Counted from the first letter of the stretch, positions 24,220 to 32,878 are shown. The stretch: 39,639 nucleotides of DNA from Clostridia bacterium (GCA_017409765.1 JAFQSA010000017.1:1-39639); one strand, 5' to 3'. Program-made: numbers and translations. Notes: generated by a model from the sequence alone, not told the origin.

Positions 24220-24461
24220 AATACATCGCCATCGCACTACTAAAGTTGTACAAGGCGACCATTTCCAAGTGGAAGGGGCGCAAAACTTGTATCTACACAC
24301 CAAGTTGCTCGGTATACTCCATGGAGGCCTACCGCGAGTTTGGGTTTTTGCGAGGCAGTTGGCTTACGCTAAAGCGCATTTGTCGTTGCGCGCCATGGAA
24401 AAGGGGCGGATTTGATCCCATCCCAACAAACTTGCGTGGCAATGCCAAGTGGCACGTGTAA
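24216..24461 (+). CDS. yidD: Membrane protein insertion efficiency factor YidD
   Basis: YidD is a small peripheral membrane protein that helps YidC insert proteins. The 81-residue product has the family core LLKLYKATISKW (8-19), CIYTPSCSVYSMEAYREFG with its conserved Cys residues, and RICRCAPWKRGGFDPIP. Its ATG overlaps the rnpA stop in an ATGA arrangement. The yidC ATG follows 66 bases after its stop. Length and gene order are standard for Bacillota. Confidence 0.96.
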   Translation: MKYIAIALLKLYKATISKWKGRKTCIYTPSCSVYSMEAYREFGFLRGSWLTLKRICRCAPWKRGGFDPIPTNLRGNAKWHV

Positions 24462-24527
24462 AAAATTTCCGCAACCATTGCAATTTGCGTTTTTATGCAG
24501 GTTGATTGATTGTTTTTAGGAGAAAAA

Positions 24528-25868
24528 ATGAAAAGAAAACTTAATTCGATACTCAACGTTGTTCTACTCGTTGTGGTTTGTCTTGCAGTTTTTTCCGGTT
24601 GCACTACCAAAAAGGTAGACCCATGGGAAGTTGAAAGCAGTTTGAACTGGGTAGGCCACATTGTAAAGGCCATGCACGGTTGGATTGGCTCCTACGGCTG
24701 GACAGTTGTTGTGTTTACCGTATTTTTGAAGTTGTTGATGCTCCCATTGGATATCTGGCAACGTTACAGCGGTAAAAAGATGTCCGCAAAGATGGCCATC
24801 ATGCAACCATACATTGCAGAAATCGACAAACGCTACGGTCCAGACTCCCAAAAGGGCGCAGAAGAAAAGCAAAAGCTCTTCAAAAAGCACGGCTACAACA
24901 TGGGCTCTAGTTGTTTGCCAATGATTGTTACAATGGCTGTGTTCATGACAATGTTCAGCGGTTTGCGCAGTTACTCCACATACAGTACTGTTCAAACTTT
25001 CAACGCGCTAAGTCAAACATACTACCAAACCTACGCCGAAAAAATTGTAAACATCACACCATCAACTGATGCAGAACAAAAGGCGCACGATTTGTTTGTT
25101 GCAAGCTACACCGCTAACGGTGGAAAACTTGTAGACGGCAAGTACGTTGCAGACTTCACCAAGGAAGAATACTCTCGAATCAGCCAAAGCATCAAAGCAG
25201 TGCAAGATGCAATGGACAGTTTGAAGTCTTCTGCTGTGGCAACAGACAAAACTCTTGGTAACGACCTTGACCAATTGCTTGCAAAGCACGGTGTATCCGC
25301 ACGCGAGGCCGTTCAAACCAAGTACTCCGAAGCGGAAGAAGGCTGGCTTTGGATCCAAAACGTGGCTCAACCAGACACGTGGGAATCCATCATGCCAAAG
25401 TACGACAGCGGTTCCAACAGTTTTACAGCCCTGATTGACATGTCCAACTACGGTGGTGACGGCAAAGTTTTGTACAACACCATCCGCGAGGCGGTTCTTT
25501 CTACTGGCGACCGTGGCGAAAAGGGTAACTGGAACGGACTTATGATTTTGCCAATCTTGTCTATTGGTCTGTCCTTCCTTTCCATGTTTATTGCCCAAGC
25601 AATGGAAAGAAAAAAGACCGATACAAGCAAACAAACGTCCGTGGACACTCAACAACAAAAGTCCAACAAAATCACCATGTTGATGATGCCTTTGATGATG
25701 GCTTACTTCGGCTTTATCTACACAGGCGCGTTCAGTATCTACATGGTATGCAACTACTTGATTAGTATCATTTCCACCGTGGCTTTGAAAGTTCCTGTGG
25801 AAAAGATGGTGGAACGAAACCTTGCTAAACACCCCGTTGACAACGGCAAAGCAAGTTATATGAGGTAA
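24528..25868 (+). CDS. yidC: Membrane insertase YidC/SpoIIIJ with an enlarged outer loop
   Basis: YidC inserts and folds membrane proteins, alone or with SecYEG. The 446-residue product is a predicted lipoprotein (VFSGC, C25). The insertase core is TM1 GWTVVVFTVFLKLLMLPL (57-74, K68 where an Arg is usual), a cytoplasmic hairpin, TM2 near 128-148, TM3 near 337-360, and the last two helices after 383. About 185 residues separate TM2 and TM3, much more than in SpoIIIJ-type proteins of roughly 260 residues; this loop should face outward. TAGGAG supports the ATG at 24528; an in-frame TTG lies upstream. Confidence 0.95.
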   Translation: MKRKLNSILNVVLLVVVCLAVFSGCTTKKVDPWEVESSLNWVGHIVKAMHGWIGSYGWTVVVFTVFLKLLMLPLDIWQRYSGKKMSAKMAIMQPYIAEIDKRYGPDSQKGAEEKQKLFKKHGYNMGSSCLPMIVTMAVFMTMFSGLRSYSTYSTVQTFNALSQTYYQTYAEKIVNITPSTDAEQKAHDLFVASYTANGGKLVDGKYVADFTKEEYSRISQSIKAVQDAMDSLKSSAVATDKTLGNDLDQLLAKHGVSAREAVQTKYSEAEEGWLWIQNVAQPDTWESIMPKYDSGSNSFTALIDMSNYGGDGKVLYNTIREAVLSTGDRGEKGNWNGLMILPILSIGLSFLSMFIAQAMERKKTDTSKQTSVDTQQQKSNKITMLMMPLMMAYFGFIYTGAFSIYMVCNYLISIISTVALKVPVEKMVERNLAKHPVDNGKASYMR

Positions 25869-25870
25869 TT

Positions 25871-26554
25871 ATGAGAACAATTCAAGCATCCGGAAAGACT
25901 CTTGACGGTGCTGTGGAAAATGCCTTGAAAGAACTTGGCCTCGCTCGCGACCAAGTGGAAGTAAAGGTACTTCAGGAAGGGGGATTTTTGCGCAATTTTA
26001 AGGTAGAAGTTTCCCAAATCCTTACCCCAGCACAAAAAATCCAAGAGTTTTTGCAAAATATCATCACAAAGATGGGTGTAGAGGACGGCGTTGTTGAACT
26101 TGGTCAAAGTGACGATGCAATCTTGCTCAACATCAAGTGCGAAAACACCGGTAACGTTATCGGCTACCGTGGCGAAACACTTGACGCATTGCAATACCTT
26201 TGCAGTTTGATGCTCAACGAAAAGTCCAGCGGTTTCAAACGCGTAATTTTGGACTGCGAAGGCTACCGCCAAAAGAGAGAAAAAACTCTCAAAAAGTTGG
26301 CTGGTAACATCGAGCAAAAGGTAAAACGCACAGGCGTTGCAGTTAGCCTTGAGCCAATGAATCCATACGAAAGACGCATCATCCACACGGCACTACAAAA
26401 CAGCAAATACGTTACTACCGAAAGCGAAGGTCAAGGCGTAAACAGACACATTGTTGTTAGCCCCAAAAACCAAAGCAACATCTTGAACGCAATCAATGCA
26501 CCACGCAAAACACTCAATTTTGTGTACCGCAGTGAAAAGAAAAAGCGTAGATAA
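25871..26554 (+). CDS. jag: RNA-binding protein Jag/KhpB
   Basis: Jag (KhpB) binds RNA, often with KhpA, and influences cell elongation and division in Gram-positive bacteria. The 227-residue product has an N-terminal Jag-N domain (1 to about 52), a KH domain with the NVIGYRGETLDAL loop (about 94-106), and a C-terminal R3H domain with NPYERRIIHTAL and VTTESEGQGVNRHIVV. A basic tail RSEKKKRR ends it. It begins two bases after yidC and closes the rpmH string at a strong terminator. Confidence 0.95.
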   Translation: MRTIQASGKTLDGAVENALKELGLARDQVEVKVLQEGGFLRNFKVEVSQILTPAQKIQEFLQNIITKMGVEDGVVELGQSDDAILLNIKCENTGNVIGYRGETLDALQYLCSLMLNEKSSGFKRVILDCEGYRQKREKTLKKLAGNIEQKVKRTGVAVSLEPMNPYERRIIHTALQNSKYVTTESEGQGVNRHIVVSPKNQSNILNAINAPRKTLNFVYRSEKKKRR

Positions 26555-26576
26555 CAATTGCAAAATTGACAAATAG

Positions 26577-26610
26577 AAAAGAACCTTGAGAAACTTCAAG
26601 GTTCTTTTTT
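26577..26610 (+). terminator. Terminator after jag
   Basis: AAGAACCTTGA and TCAAGGTTCTT form an 11-bp stem, followed by a T run. Confidence 0.92.
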
Positions 26611-26728
26611 GTTGCGGATTTATATTAGACGTTTTGTTACTGTTGACTTTTTGGGGGACGTTGCTTTGGGCGATTGTAAGCCTATCAAAGCCCTGCACGA
26701 AAAGAGTTTTACAACACCTAACACAAAA

Positions 26729-26764
26729 CAAAAAGCCTTAACTAACGTCAGGGCTTTTTTTTGT
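26729..26764. terminator. Bidirectional terminator near the inversion boundary
   Basis: AAAAAGCC (26731-26738) and GGCTTTTT (26753-26760) with T-rich flanks on both strands. It serves the minus-strand gene that ends at 26837. Confidence 0.75.
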
Positions 26765-26796
26765 TTAGATTTTTCTCTATTTTGTGCAAAACACGC

Positions 26797-26831
26797 ATTT
26801 TTCGCGGACACGTGGTGGGTTTTTGAAGGGT
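26797..26831 (+). repeat. ACGTGG intergenic motif, copy 3
   Basis: TTTTTCGCGGACACGTGG then TGGGTTTTTG, just downstream (in plus coordinates) of the bidirectional terminator and next to the stop of the 26837 gene. Confidence 0.6.
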
Positions 26832-26836
26832 TACAA

Positions 26837-28087
26837 TCAATCTTGGCTGTACATTTTATTCGCCCACTTGTAGGCCTTTTTGCGAATGTCGTAGTCGGCA
26901 TCGTGTTTTAGTTCTTCCACAAAATCTCGTGAGAGAAGTTTTCTTTTGTACATGCAATCAACAACAAATTCTCTGCTAAATGCCGAGTAACTTTTGTTGT
27001 AGGCAATAAACAAAATTTCATCAGGAAGATGTTTTTTGGTTGTATTCATAAAGTCCGTTGTCCAGTAAACAAGTGGATGATAACATCTAAAGGAGAACTT
27101 TACTTTGTTGTATGCATTGGACAGGACGTATCGCAAACTGCTGTTGTAGTTTGTCATCAGCATGTGTATTGCGTGATCAAGATATTTGTTATTTTCAACG
27201 AGATCCAAGCCAATTTGCAAAACCATTGGCGACTTGATATATCCCAACGTTGCATAGACGTGTTCTTCGATTGCACTACCAAACTTATCCTTTAGTTGCA
27301 AAAGCAATTTAACGTCCAATTGTTTTTGTGTAACAACATCTTGGAAACCGTCTTCCAAAATCTTGCAAACAAGATCCACATCATCGCATTGTTGCAAAAA
27401 GTCAACACATTTTTGAAACTCTTCTTCCGTTGCCCAACTTGCAAAGTGATATGCCATTTCATTTTGTTTTATAATAGACAAAAACTCGTCGAAAGTGTGG
27501 TTTCGCTCAGGACGGGTGTAGACAAATTCTTCTTCCGCAATACTTTGAATTTTTGCATTGTTTTTGTATCTACGCTTGATTGTAGCCACAAACCAACTTA
27601 CGTTGCACAAAGTTATGGGGAGTTTTGAAATATCATCCAAAATTTGGAGAACCTTTTTGATGCCAAACAATTGGCACATTTTTATGCACAAGTAGTCGTA
27701 GCCACCAATATTGTTGGATGTCCATTTTCCTTTGCTGATGAACTGTTGGTAAAAATCCTTTATCGTTTGCTTGGCAACCTTGTCACCATCACAAGCAAAG
27801 CAAGCCAAAAAATCCAGCATTTGCGCCAAAAAAGAGGACTTGTGTAATACACTACTCATCAAGCATTCGGCAACTTTGTCCCTAAAATATTCTTTGTCTG
27901 GCAGTAAGCAAACAAGTTCGTACAGGTAGTCGCCTTTGCTACCCTCGCAAACAAAATCGTCGGCGATATCGTGCAAACAAGCATACAAAAGTTCATCCCT
28001 GTACTGATTTTTGTTGGGGCATTCGCTAATTTGTACATAGGTGTTACCAAGGCCTCGTTTGAGGTCATTTACAAACGACCAGTTCAT
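26837..28087 (-). CDS. Helical-repeat (HEAT-like) protein of unknown function
   Basis: The 416-residue product has no signal peptide or membrane segment. It is made of successive short amphipathic helices, which suggests a HEAT/ARM-like solenoid. The N-terminal part is the most distinctive: SFVNDLKRGLGNTYVQI, YRDELLYACLHDIADDF and a Gly-Asp-Tyr-Leu-Tyr-Glu stretch. I recall similar N-termini in hypothetical proteins of gut Bacillota, with no assigned function. Such solenoids usually bind other proteins. AAGGAG precedes the ATG at 28087. It starts 44 bases after rsmG and may be cotranscribed with it. It is not part of the classical origin cluster. Confidence 0.85.
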   Translation of the reverse strand: MNWSFVNDLKRGLGNTYVQISECPNKNQYRDELLYACLHDIADDFVCEGSKGDYLYELVCLLPDKEYFRDKVAECLMSSVLHKSSFLAQMLDFLACFACDGDKVAKQTIKDFYQQFISKGKWTSNNIGGYDYLCIKMCQLFGIKKVLQILDDISKLPITLCNVSWFVATIKRRYKNNAKIQSIAEEEFVYTRPERNHTFDEFLSIIKQNEMAYHFASWATEEEFQKCVDFLQQCDDVDLVCKILEDGFQDVVTQKQLDVKLLLQLKDKFGSAIEEHVYATLGYIKSPMVLQIGLDLVENNKYLDHAIHMLMTNYNSSLRYVLSNAYNKVKFSFRCYHPLVYWTTDFMNTTKKHLPDEILFIAYNKSYSAFSREFVVDCMYKRKLLSRDFVEELKHDADYDIRKKAYKWANKMYSQD

Positions 28088-28131
28088 TTTGCACTCCTTC
28101 GTTTTGTTGGTTTTTGTTATACTTTTGGCGC

Positions 28132-28809
28132 CTACAAAGGCATTTTGCGGGGTTTATTTTGGCCACGTGGGTAAACGCGTGGGGTGTGGGCAACCTTGCG
28201 GTAGACAAGCAAACAGCGGTTGCTACCGTTGGGCAGGTTGAAAGCAAAGTGTTTTTCCAACTTGAGCCCCAAAACTTTTGCAGCATTTTTGCCTTCGTCC
28301 ACTTCGTCCAAAGTGGTTTTGTAGGCAAGGACAATTCCGCCAAGTTTGACAATTTGCGCTGTGTACTCGAGCAGTATGGGCAATGGCGCAACGGCACGAG
28401 CGGTGGCAACGTCAAACGTTTCCGAGTGGGTTTTGGCAAAGTCCTCCGCGCGAGCATGCTCAAAACGACCGGCAACGCCAATGTGGTCGCAAAGCATGGT
28501 CACAAAGTTGATGCGCTTGGCAAGGCTATCTACCAAGGTGACTTTGATGTCTGGGCGGGCGATTTTCAAAGGCAACGCGGGAAAACCTGCACCGCTACCG
28601 ATATCGCACAACGTTGCGTTTTGTGGGATGGCTACCGAGCCAAGGATACTATCGGCAAAGTGTTTTTCCCAAACTTCCACCCTTTCCGTGATGGCGGTAA
28701 GGTTGTACTTTTCGTTTTCCGTGCGCAAAAAGTCGCAGTAGAAATCTAGTTGCTCCACCATTTTGTCGGTAAGTTGAATATTGGTATTTTCGAAAATAAA
28801 TTGTTTCAT
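28132..28809 (-). CDS. rsmG: 16S rRNA (guanine(527)-N7)-methyltransferase
   Basis: RsmG (GidB) methylates G527 of 16S rRNA with SAM; its loss gives low-level streptomycin resistance in several bacteria. The 225-residue product has the family start (YNLTAI at 35-40), the SAM motif CDIGSGAGFPALPL (68-81), and ATARAVAPLP in the second half. The C-terminus is about 15 residues longer than usual and basic. No ribosome site is visible before the ATG at 28809. It lies downstream of mnmG with a 290-base repeat-bearing gap, whereas they usually nearly touch. Confidence 0.95.
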   Translation of the reverse strand: MKQFIFENTNIQLTDKMVEQLDFYCDFLRTENEKYNLTAITERVEVWEKHFADSILGSVAIPQNATLCDIGSGAGFPALPLKIARPDIKVTLVDSLAKRINFVTMLCDHIGVAGRFEHARAEDFAKTHSETFDVATARAVAPLPILLEYTAQIVKLGGIVLAYKTTLDEVDEGKNAAKVLGLKLEKHFAFNLPNGSNRCLLVYRKVAHTPRVYPRGQNKPRKMPL

Positions 28810-28879
28810 TGGTTTAGTTGATTGATTTCTTAATGGGCTATCGATTTGTAAAATCGTTTGAATATTAGACTATTTCACG

Positions 28880-28895
28880 CGGGGCCCCTACGATG
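28880..28895 (+). repeat. Degenerate CTACG-type element
   Basis: GCGGGGCCCCTACGATG has the right end of the family with arms reduced to GGGG/CCCC. Confidence 0.4.
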
Positions 28896-28980
28896 CGGTA
28901 GCGCAATGGGTATCGCAAATGATAATCACATCGTATGGCTAAATGATATGCAAACACAGTCAACGTTGATTTCAGTTTCT

Positions 28981-29003
28981 GTAGGGGAGGGGTTGCCCCT
29001 CCC
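28981..29003 (-). repeat. CTACG-type palindromic element 10
   Basis: GTAG, GGGAGGGG, TTG, CCCCTCCC: the inverted form of the 4783 and 19364 elements, between mnmG and rsmG. Confidence 0.75.
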
Positions 29004-29067
29004 GAATTGACGCTAATTGCTACTTCAATCCTATGATGTCACAAAAGTGGGGCTTAACACATACAAA

Positions 29068-29090
29068 AGTGACACTTAAAGTGTCAGTTT
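29068..29090 (-). terminator. Possible terminator after mnmG
   Basis: TGACACTT and AAGTGTCA are adjacent complementary halves, followed on the minus strand by CTTTTG. The T tract is short, so termination may be partial. Confidence 0.45.
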
Positions 29091-29099
29091 GTTGCAAAA

Positions 29100-30947
29100 C
29101 TACTGTCCGCGTTGGGCAAGGTAGACAATCAAAATTTGGACGTCTGCAGGGGAAACACCGCTAATTCGGCCCGCTTGACCAAGGTTTGTTGGGCGGATTT
29201 TTTGCAGTTTTTGGCGCGCCTCTAGGCGCAATCCGTCGATGGCAAGGTAGTCGATATCCGCTGGCAATGGTTTGTTTTCCAGCTTGGCCGCTTGGGCAAT
29301 TGCATCCATTTCCTTTTGGATGTAACCGCGATATTTGCACTCAATTTCCACTTCGGCAAGGGCATCAGCATCGATATCTTGGAAATAGCCAAGGGTTTGA
29401 ATATCTTTGATTGTGATGTTTGTACGGCGGAGCATTTCGTCAAGCGTCAATCCAGCGCCAGTAACAGGTTCGTTTTTGCTTTCGAACAATGGGCCGTACA
29501 CCTTCGGCGACACAACAATCTTAAGTTGCTTTTCGCAAAGGGCCATTTGCTCCTTTTTGCGCAGATACTTGGCGTATCTTTCGTCACTTACAAGGCCAAT
29601 TTGACGGCCAATCTCCGTCAATCTTAGGTCAGCATTGTCTTGGCGCAAAACAAGTCGGTGCTCAGCACGGCTCGTCATCATGCGGTAGGGCTCGAAGGTT
29701 TCCTTTGTGGTGATGTCGTCAATCAACACACCGATATAACTGTTATCTCTGCGGAAAGTTACCGGCTCCAAGCCACAGACGTATCTTTGCGCATTGATGC
29801 CTGCCACCAAACCTTGCGCACCGGCCTCTTCGTAGCCACTTGTGCCGTTGATTTGACCGGCAAAGAACAAGCCTTGAATATTTTTGGACATCAAAGTTGC
29901 GTCCAACTCCGTTGCATCGATGCAATCGTACTCAATTGCGTAGGCATCGCGCATGATTTCCACGTCTTCCAAGCCTTCGATGGAGTGGTAAATTTGCAAT
30001 TGCACGCTTGCGGGCATGCTTGTGGATGCGCCTTGAACGTAGAACTCGCAAGTATCTTCCGACTCCGGTTCAAGGAAGATTTGATGACGATCCTTGTCGG
30101 AAAAGCGGACGATTTTGTCCTCAAGACTTGGGCAATAGCGTGGACCGACACCGTTGATACTGCCGTTGTACAATGGCGCAAGGTGTTTGTTGTCCAAAAT
30201 TACTTGCTTAGTTTGTTCCGTAGTGTAAGTAAGGTAGCAACTGCGCTTTGTGGATGGAATGCTATCCGTTAGGTAGGAAAATGGCGTAACGTCACTTTCG
30301 CCCACTTGTTCAATAGTTTTGTTGAGGTCGATGGACGTAAGTCGAACACGCGCAGGCGTTCCCGTTTTGAAACGGCGCACAGTAAAGCCCAAGTCAACCA
30401 AACTTTGTGTCAATAGTTTTGCATTGGCAAAGCCGTTTGGGCCACTTTCGCGGACACATTCGCCCACCAACGTGCGAGAGTTGAGATACACACCGCAACA
30501 CAAAATTACCGCTTTTGCCGTGTATTGTAGGTCTACGGCGGTGGTAACTGTAAAGATACCGTCCGTCACTTCCACCTTGGTTGCTTCCCCTTGACGGAGA
30601 TACAAGTTGGGGGTGCTTTCCACCGTCTTTTTCATGTTGACGTGGTACAAGTTCTTGTCCACTTGGGCGCGTGGAGAGTAGACCGCAGGGCCTTTGCCAC
30701 GGTTTAGCATGCGCATTTGCAAAAGACTTTTGTCGGCATTTAGCGCCATTTCGCCACCGAGCGCATCAATTTCGCGCACGATTTGGCCCTTGGCTGTGCC
30801 ACCAATGCTTGGGTTACACGCAAGATATGCAACTGTATCTAGGTTTGTTGCCAGCATCAAGGTTTTGCATCCAAGACGCGCGCAAGCTAATCCCGCTTCG
30901 CATCCGGCGTGACCTGCGCCAACAACAATTACATCAAAATTTGTCAC
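29100..30947 (-). CDS. mnmG: tRNA uridine-5-carboxymethylaminomethyl modification enzyme MnmG
   Basis: MnmG (GidA), with MnmE, installs the (carboxymethyl)aminomethyl group on wobble U34 of several tRNAs, using FAD, glycine or ammonium and a folate. The 615-residue product has the FAD-binding GAGHAG (10-15), NPSIGGTAKGQIVREIDALGG (45-65), and the C-terminal helical domain that contacts MnmE and tRNA. Length is normal. The start is a GTG at 30947, with AGAGG five to ten bases upstream; no ATG is better placed. It follows mnmE after 140 bases that hold an ACGTGG motif. Confidence 0.96.
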   Translation of the reverse strand: MTNFDVIVVGAGHAGCEAGLACARLGCKTLMLATNLDTVAYLACNPSIGGTAKGQIVREIDALGGEMALNADKSLLQMRMLNRGKGPAVYSPRAQVDKNLYHVNMKKTVESTPNLYLRQGEATKVEVTDGIFTVTTAVDLQYTAKAVILCCGVYLNSRTLVGECVRESGPNGFANAKLLTQSLVDLGFTVRRFKTGTPARVRLTSIDLNKTIEQVGESDVTPFSYLTDSIPSTKRSCYLTYTTEQTKQVILDNKHLAPLYNGSINGVGPRYCPSLEDKIVRFSDKDRHQIFLEPESEDTCEFYVQGASTSMPASVQLQIYHSIEGLEDVEIMRDAYAIEYDCIDATELDATLMSKNIQGLFFAGQINGTSGYEEAGAQGLVAGINAQRYVCGLEPVTFRRDNSYIGVLIDDITTKETFEPYRMMTSRAEHRLVLRQDNADLRLTEIGRQIGLVSDERYAKYLRKKEQMALCEKQLKIVVSPKVYGPLFESKNEPVTGAGLTLDEMLRRTNITIKDIQTLGYFQDIDADALAEVEIECKYRGYIQKEMDAIAQAAKLENKPLPADIDYLAIDGLRLEARQKLQKIRPTNLGQAGRISGVSPADVQILIVYLAQRGQ

Positions 30948-30989
30948 TTTTTACCTCTAAAATTATTTCGATTTTTGCGGAAATATGCT

Positions 30990-31021
30990 CAAAAACGCAC
31001 CACGTGGTCGCGATTTTTGTA
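30990..31021 (-). repeat. ACGTGG intergenic motif, copy 4
   Basis: On the minus strand, CAAAAATCGCGACCACGTGG then TGCGTTTTTG, between mnmE and mnmG. This copy is nearly palindromic (CCACGTGG). Confidence 0.55.
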
Positions 31022-31087
31022 AAATTGACCTAAATTGGCCAAAGCATCTTCCCGAAAAACTCGGCTGTGATTTTTAACTAATATTTG

Positions 31088-32386
31088 TTACTTTCCAAGG
31101 CAAAACTTGGAGTAGATTCGGTCGATGATACTTTCTTGTGCGCTTGTGCCTGTGATTTCGCCAAGAGTCGCCCAAGCATCACGCATTGCACTTGTCACGA
31201 TATCCAACGTTGCGCGTTGAGTTTCCTCCAGCGCCACGTCAATTTGCACTTTTGCTTGTGTCAAGCAGGAAAGGTGTCGTTCGTTTGTGATGAGCAAATC
31301 GGACGTTTGAATTTCCCCCGCATTGAACATATCGTACAGGCGTTGTTTTAGTTCTTCCACATCGCCACTTTTTGCAGAGATGGCAATTTCATTTGCCAAA
31401 AGCTCAGTTTTAGCGCCCAAATCCGCTTTGTTGTACACCTTGATGAGTGGAATTTCCGTTTGAAAAACGCTTTGGTCGTTGGGGTTGTCCACCACGTACA
31501 AAATTACGTCCGCCTTGTCCGCTGCCGCCTTTGCGCGCTTGATACCTTCCGCCTCAATTTCGTTGTCGGTATCGCGAATGCCGGCCGTGTCGATAAAGTT
31601 AAATTTGATATCACGGAAGTATGCACTTTCCGTCAAGACGTCGCGAGTTGTGCCTTCAATGCCGGAAACGATGGCCCTATCGGCACCCAAAAGCGCATTC
31701 AAAAGAGAGGATTTGCCCACATTTGGCGCACCAACGATGGCAACGTCAATGCCGTATTTTGCCACTTTGCCAAGGGCGGACGTTGCAATGATACCCGCCA
31801 AAGTTTTGGAAATTTCACCAAGACCTTGGGCAACTGTTGCCGTTGTAGGCAATTCCAAGTCCTCTTCGGGGTAGTCCAAAGTGGCTTCGCAGGCGGAAAT
31901 CAGGTCAAGCAATTTGTCTTGTAGTTCAATCACGCGCTTGCCTAGTTTGTTTTCCAACAGGTTTGCGCCTGCTTTTGCCGCCGATGCCGTTTCCGCATCA
32001 ATCATTTCGATGATACCCTCGGCATTGGTAAGGTTTTGCTTGCCATTGATAAAGGCGCGCTTGCTAAACTCGCCATTTTGCGCCATAACTGCACCACAAC
32101 GAAGACATTGCTCAATTACCGCTTGAGAAACGGCCGTGCCACCATGGCAATGAAACTCGACAGTATCTTCCCCCGTGTAGGAACGAGGGCCTGCAAAGTA
32201 CACGCACATTGCGTGCTCGTCAAAATGCGCCGTCTTCAAAGTGCCAACGCGCATGTAGTTGGGTTCCGTTGGGAATGGTGCAAAAAATTGTTTTGCAATA
32301 TTGATAGCATTTGGGCCACTCATACGCACAACTGCAATGGCGCTACGACCACGCGCTGTGGAGAGGGCAACGATTGTAGAATTCAT
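31088..32386 (-). CDS. mnmE: tRNA modification GTPase MnmE
   Basis: MnmE is the GTPase partner of MnmG. The 432-residue product has the N-terminal folate-binding domain (STIVALSTARGRSAI), the helical domain, and an inserted G domain with P-loop GAPNVGKS (219-226), switch GTTRD and DTAGIRD. The C-terminal end FCLGK carries the conserved Cys and corresponds to the usual CIGK. I start it at the ATG at 32386, preceded by GAGG; an ATG four codons upstream overlaps that site. It is divergent from parA, the reverse of the usual arrangement. Confidence 0.95.
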   Translation of the reverse strand: MNSTIVALSTARGRSAIAVVRMSGPNAINIAKQFFAPFPTEPNYMRVGTLKTAHFDEHAMCVYFAGPRSYTGEDTVEFHCHGGTAVSQAVIEQCLRCGAVMAQNGEFSKRAFINGKQNLTNAEGIIEMIDAETASAAKAGANLLENKLGKRVIELQDKLLDLISACEATLDYPEEDLELPTTATVAQGLGEISKTLAGIIATSALGKVAKYGIDVAIVGAPNVGKSSLLNALLGADRAIVSGIEGTTRDVLTESAYFRDIKFNFIDTAGIRDTDNEIEAEGIKRAKAAADKADVILYVVDNPNDQSVFQTEIPLIKVYNKADLGAKTELLANEIAISAKSGDVEELKQRLYDMFNAGEIQTSDLLITNERHLSCLTQAKVQIDVALEETQRATLDIVTSAMRDAWATLGEITGTSAQESIIDRIYSKFCLGK

Positions 32387-32404
32387 AAAATACCTCATGA
32401 TAAC

Positions 32405-32433
32405 ATTTTACCACTTTGTCGCAAATTTCTCAA
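32405..32433 (-). promoter_or_regulatory. Promoter of mnmE
   Basis: On the minus strand, TTGAGA (32433-32428), 17 bp, TAAAAT (32410-32405), with TGG before the -10. Confidence 0.75.
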
Positions 32434-32729
32434 CTGTTTAGCAAAAATCCTTGCATATTGATGTGTTTTTGCTATATTTTTGCGAAAAATCCCCCAATTA
32501 TTGCCAATACTTTTGTTTGACAACGCAAAACAACCGACAAATTTTCCCCACACAGCTTGACGTCACCAAAATTTCCACCAAAACAACACCTTTGCCGATA
32601 GGATTTTCAACAAACGTCAGTACAAAAAGTCCATATTACCGCTTTTGTATCCGCCTGCCTTTGCAACGTTCAAATCGCACATAGTCCAAAGCAATATTTT
32701 TACAACAAAAATGCAAAATGCCCTTTAAC
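32434..32729. other. Intergenic stretch between mnmE and parA
   Basis: This part of the 492-base divergent gap shows no gene, no clear repeat and no parS site. Its right part leads into the parA promoter and the TTTGCGCAAA pair. Confidence 0.6.
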
Positions 32730-32775
32730 TTTGCGCAAAAATGTGTTATCATATATTTGTTAAAGTTTGCGCAAA
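32730..32775. promoter_or_regulatory. Paired TTTGCGCAAA palindromes upstream of parA
   Basis: The perfect 10-bp palindrome occurs twice (32730-32739 and 32766-32775), 36 bases centre to centre, 25 bases upstream of the parA -35. They look like operator sites for an unknown regulator. Confidence 0.5.
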
Positions 32776-32799
32776 TACAGTATTTGTTGCGACATTATG

Positions 32800-32828
32800 T
32801 TGAAAAAAATCCAAAACTGTGGTATCAT
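32800..32828 (+). promoter_or_regulatory. Promoter of parA-parB
   Basis: TTGAAA (32800-32805), 17 bp, TATCAT (32823-32828), with TGG before the -10. Confidence 0.75.
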
Positions 32829-32878
32829 TGTTTTGTTGCGGACAAATTTTTGTTTTGTTTAGCAAAAAAGGAGCAATT

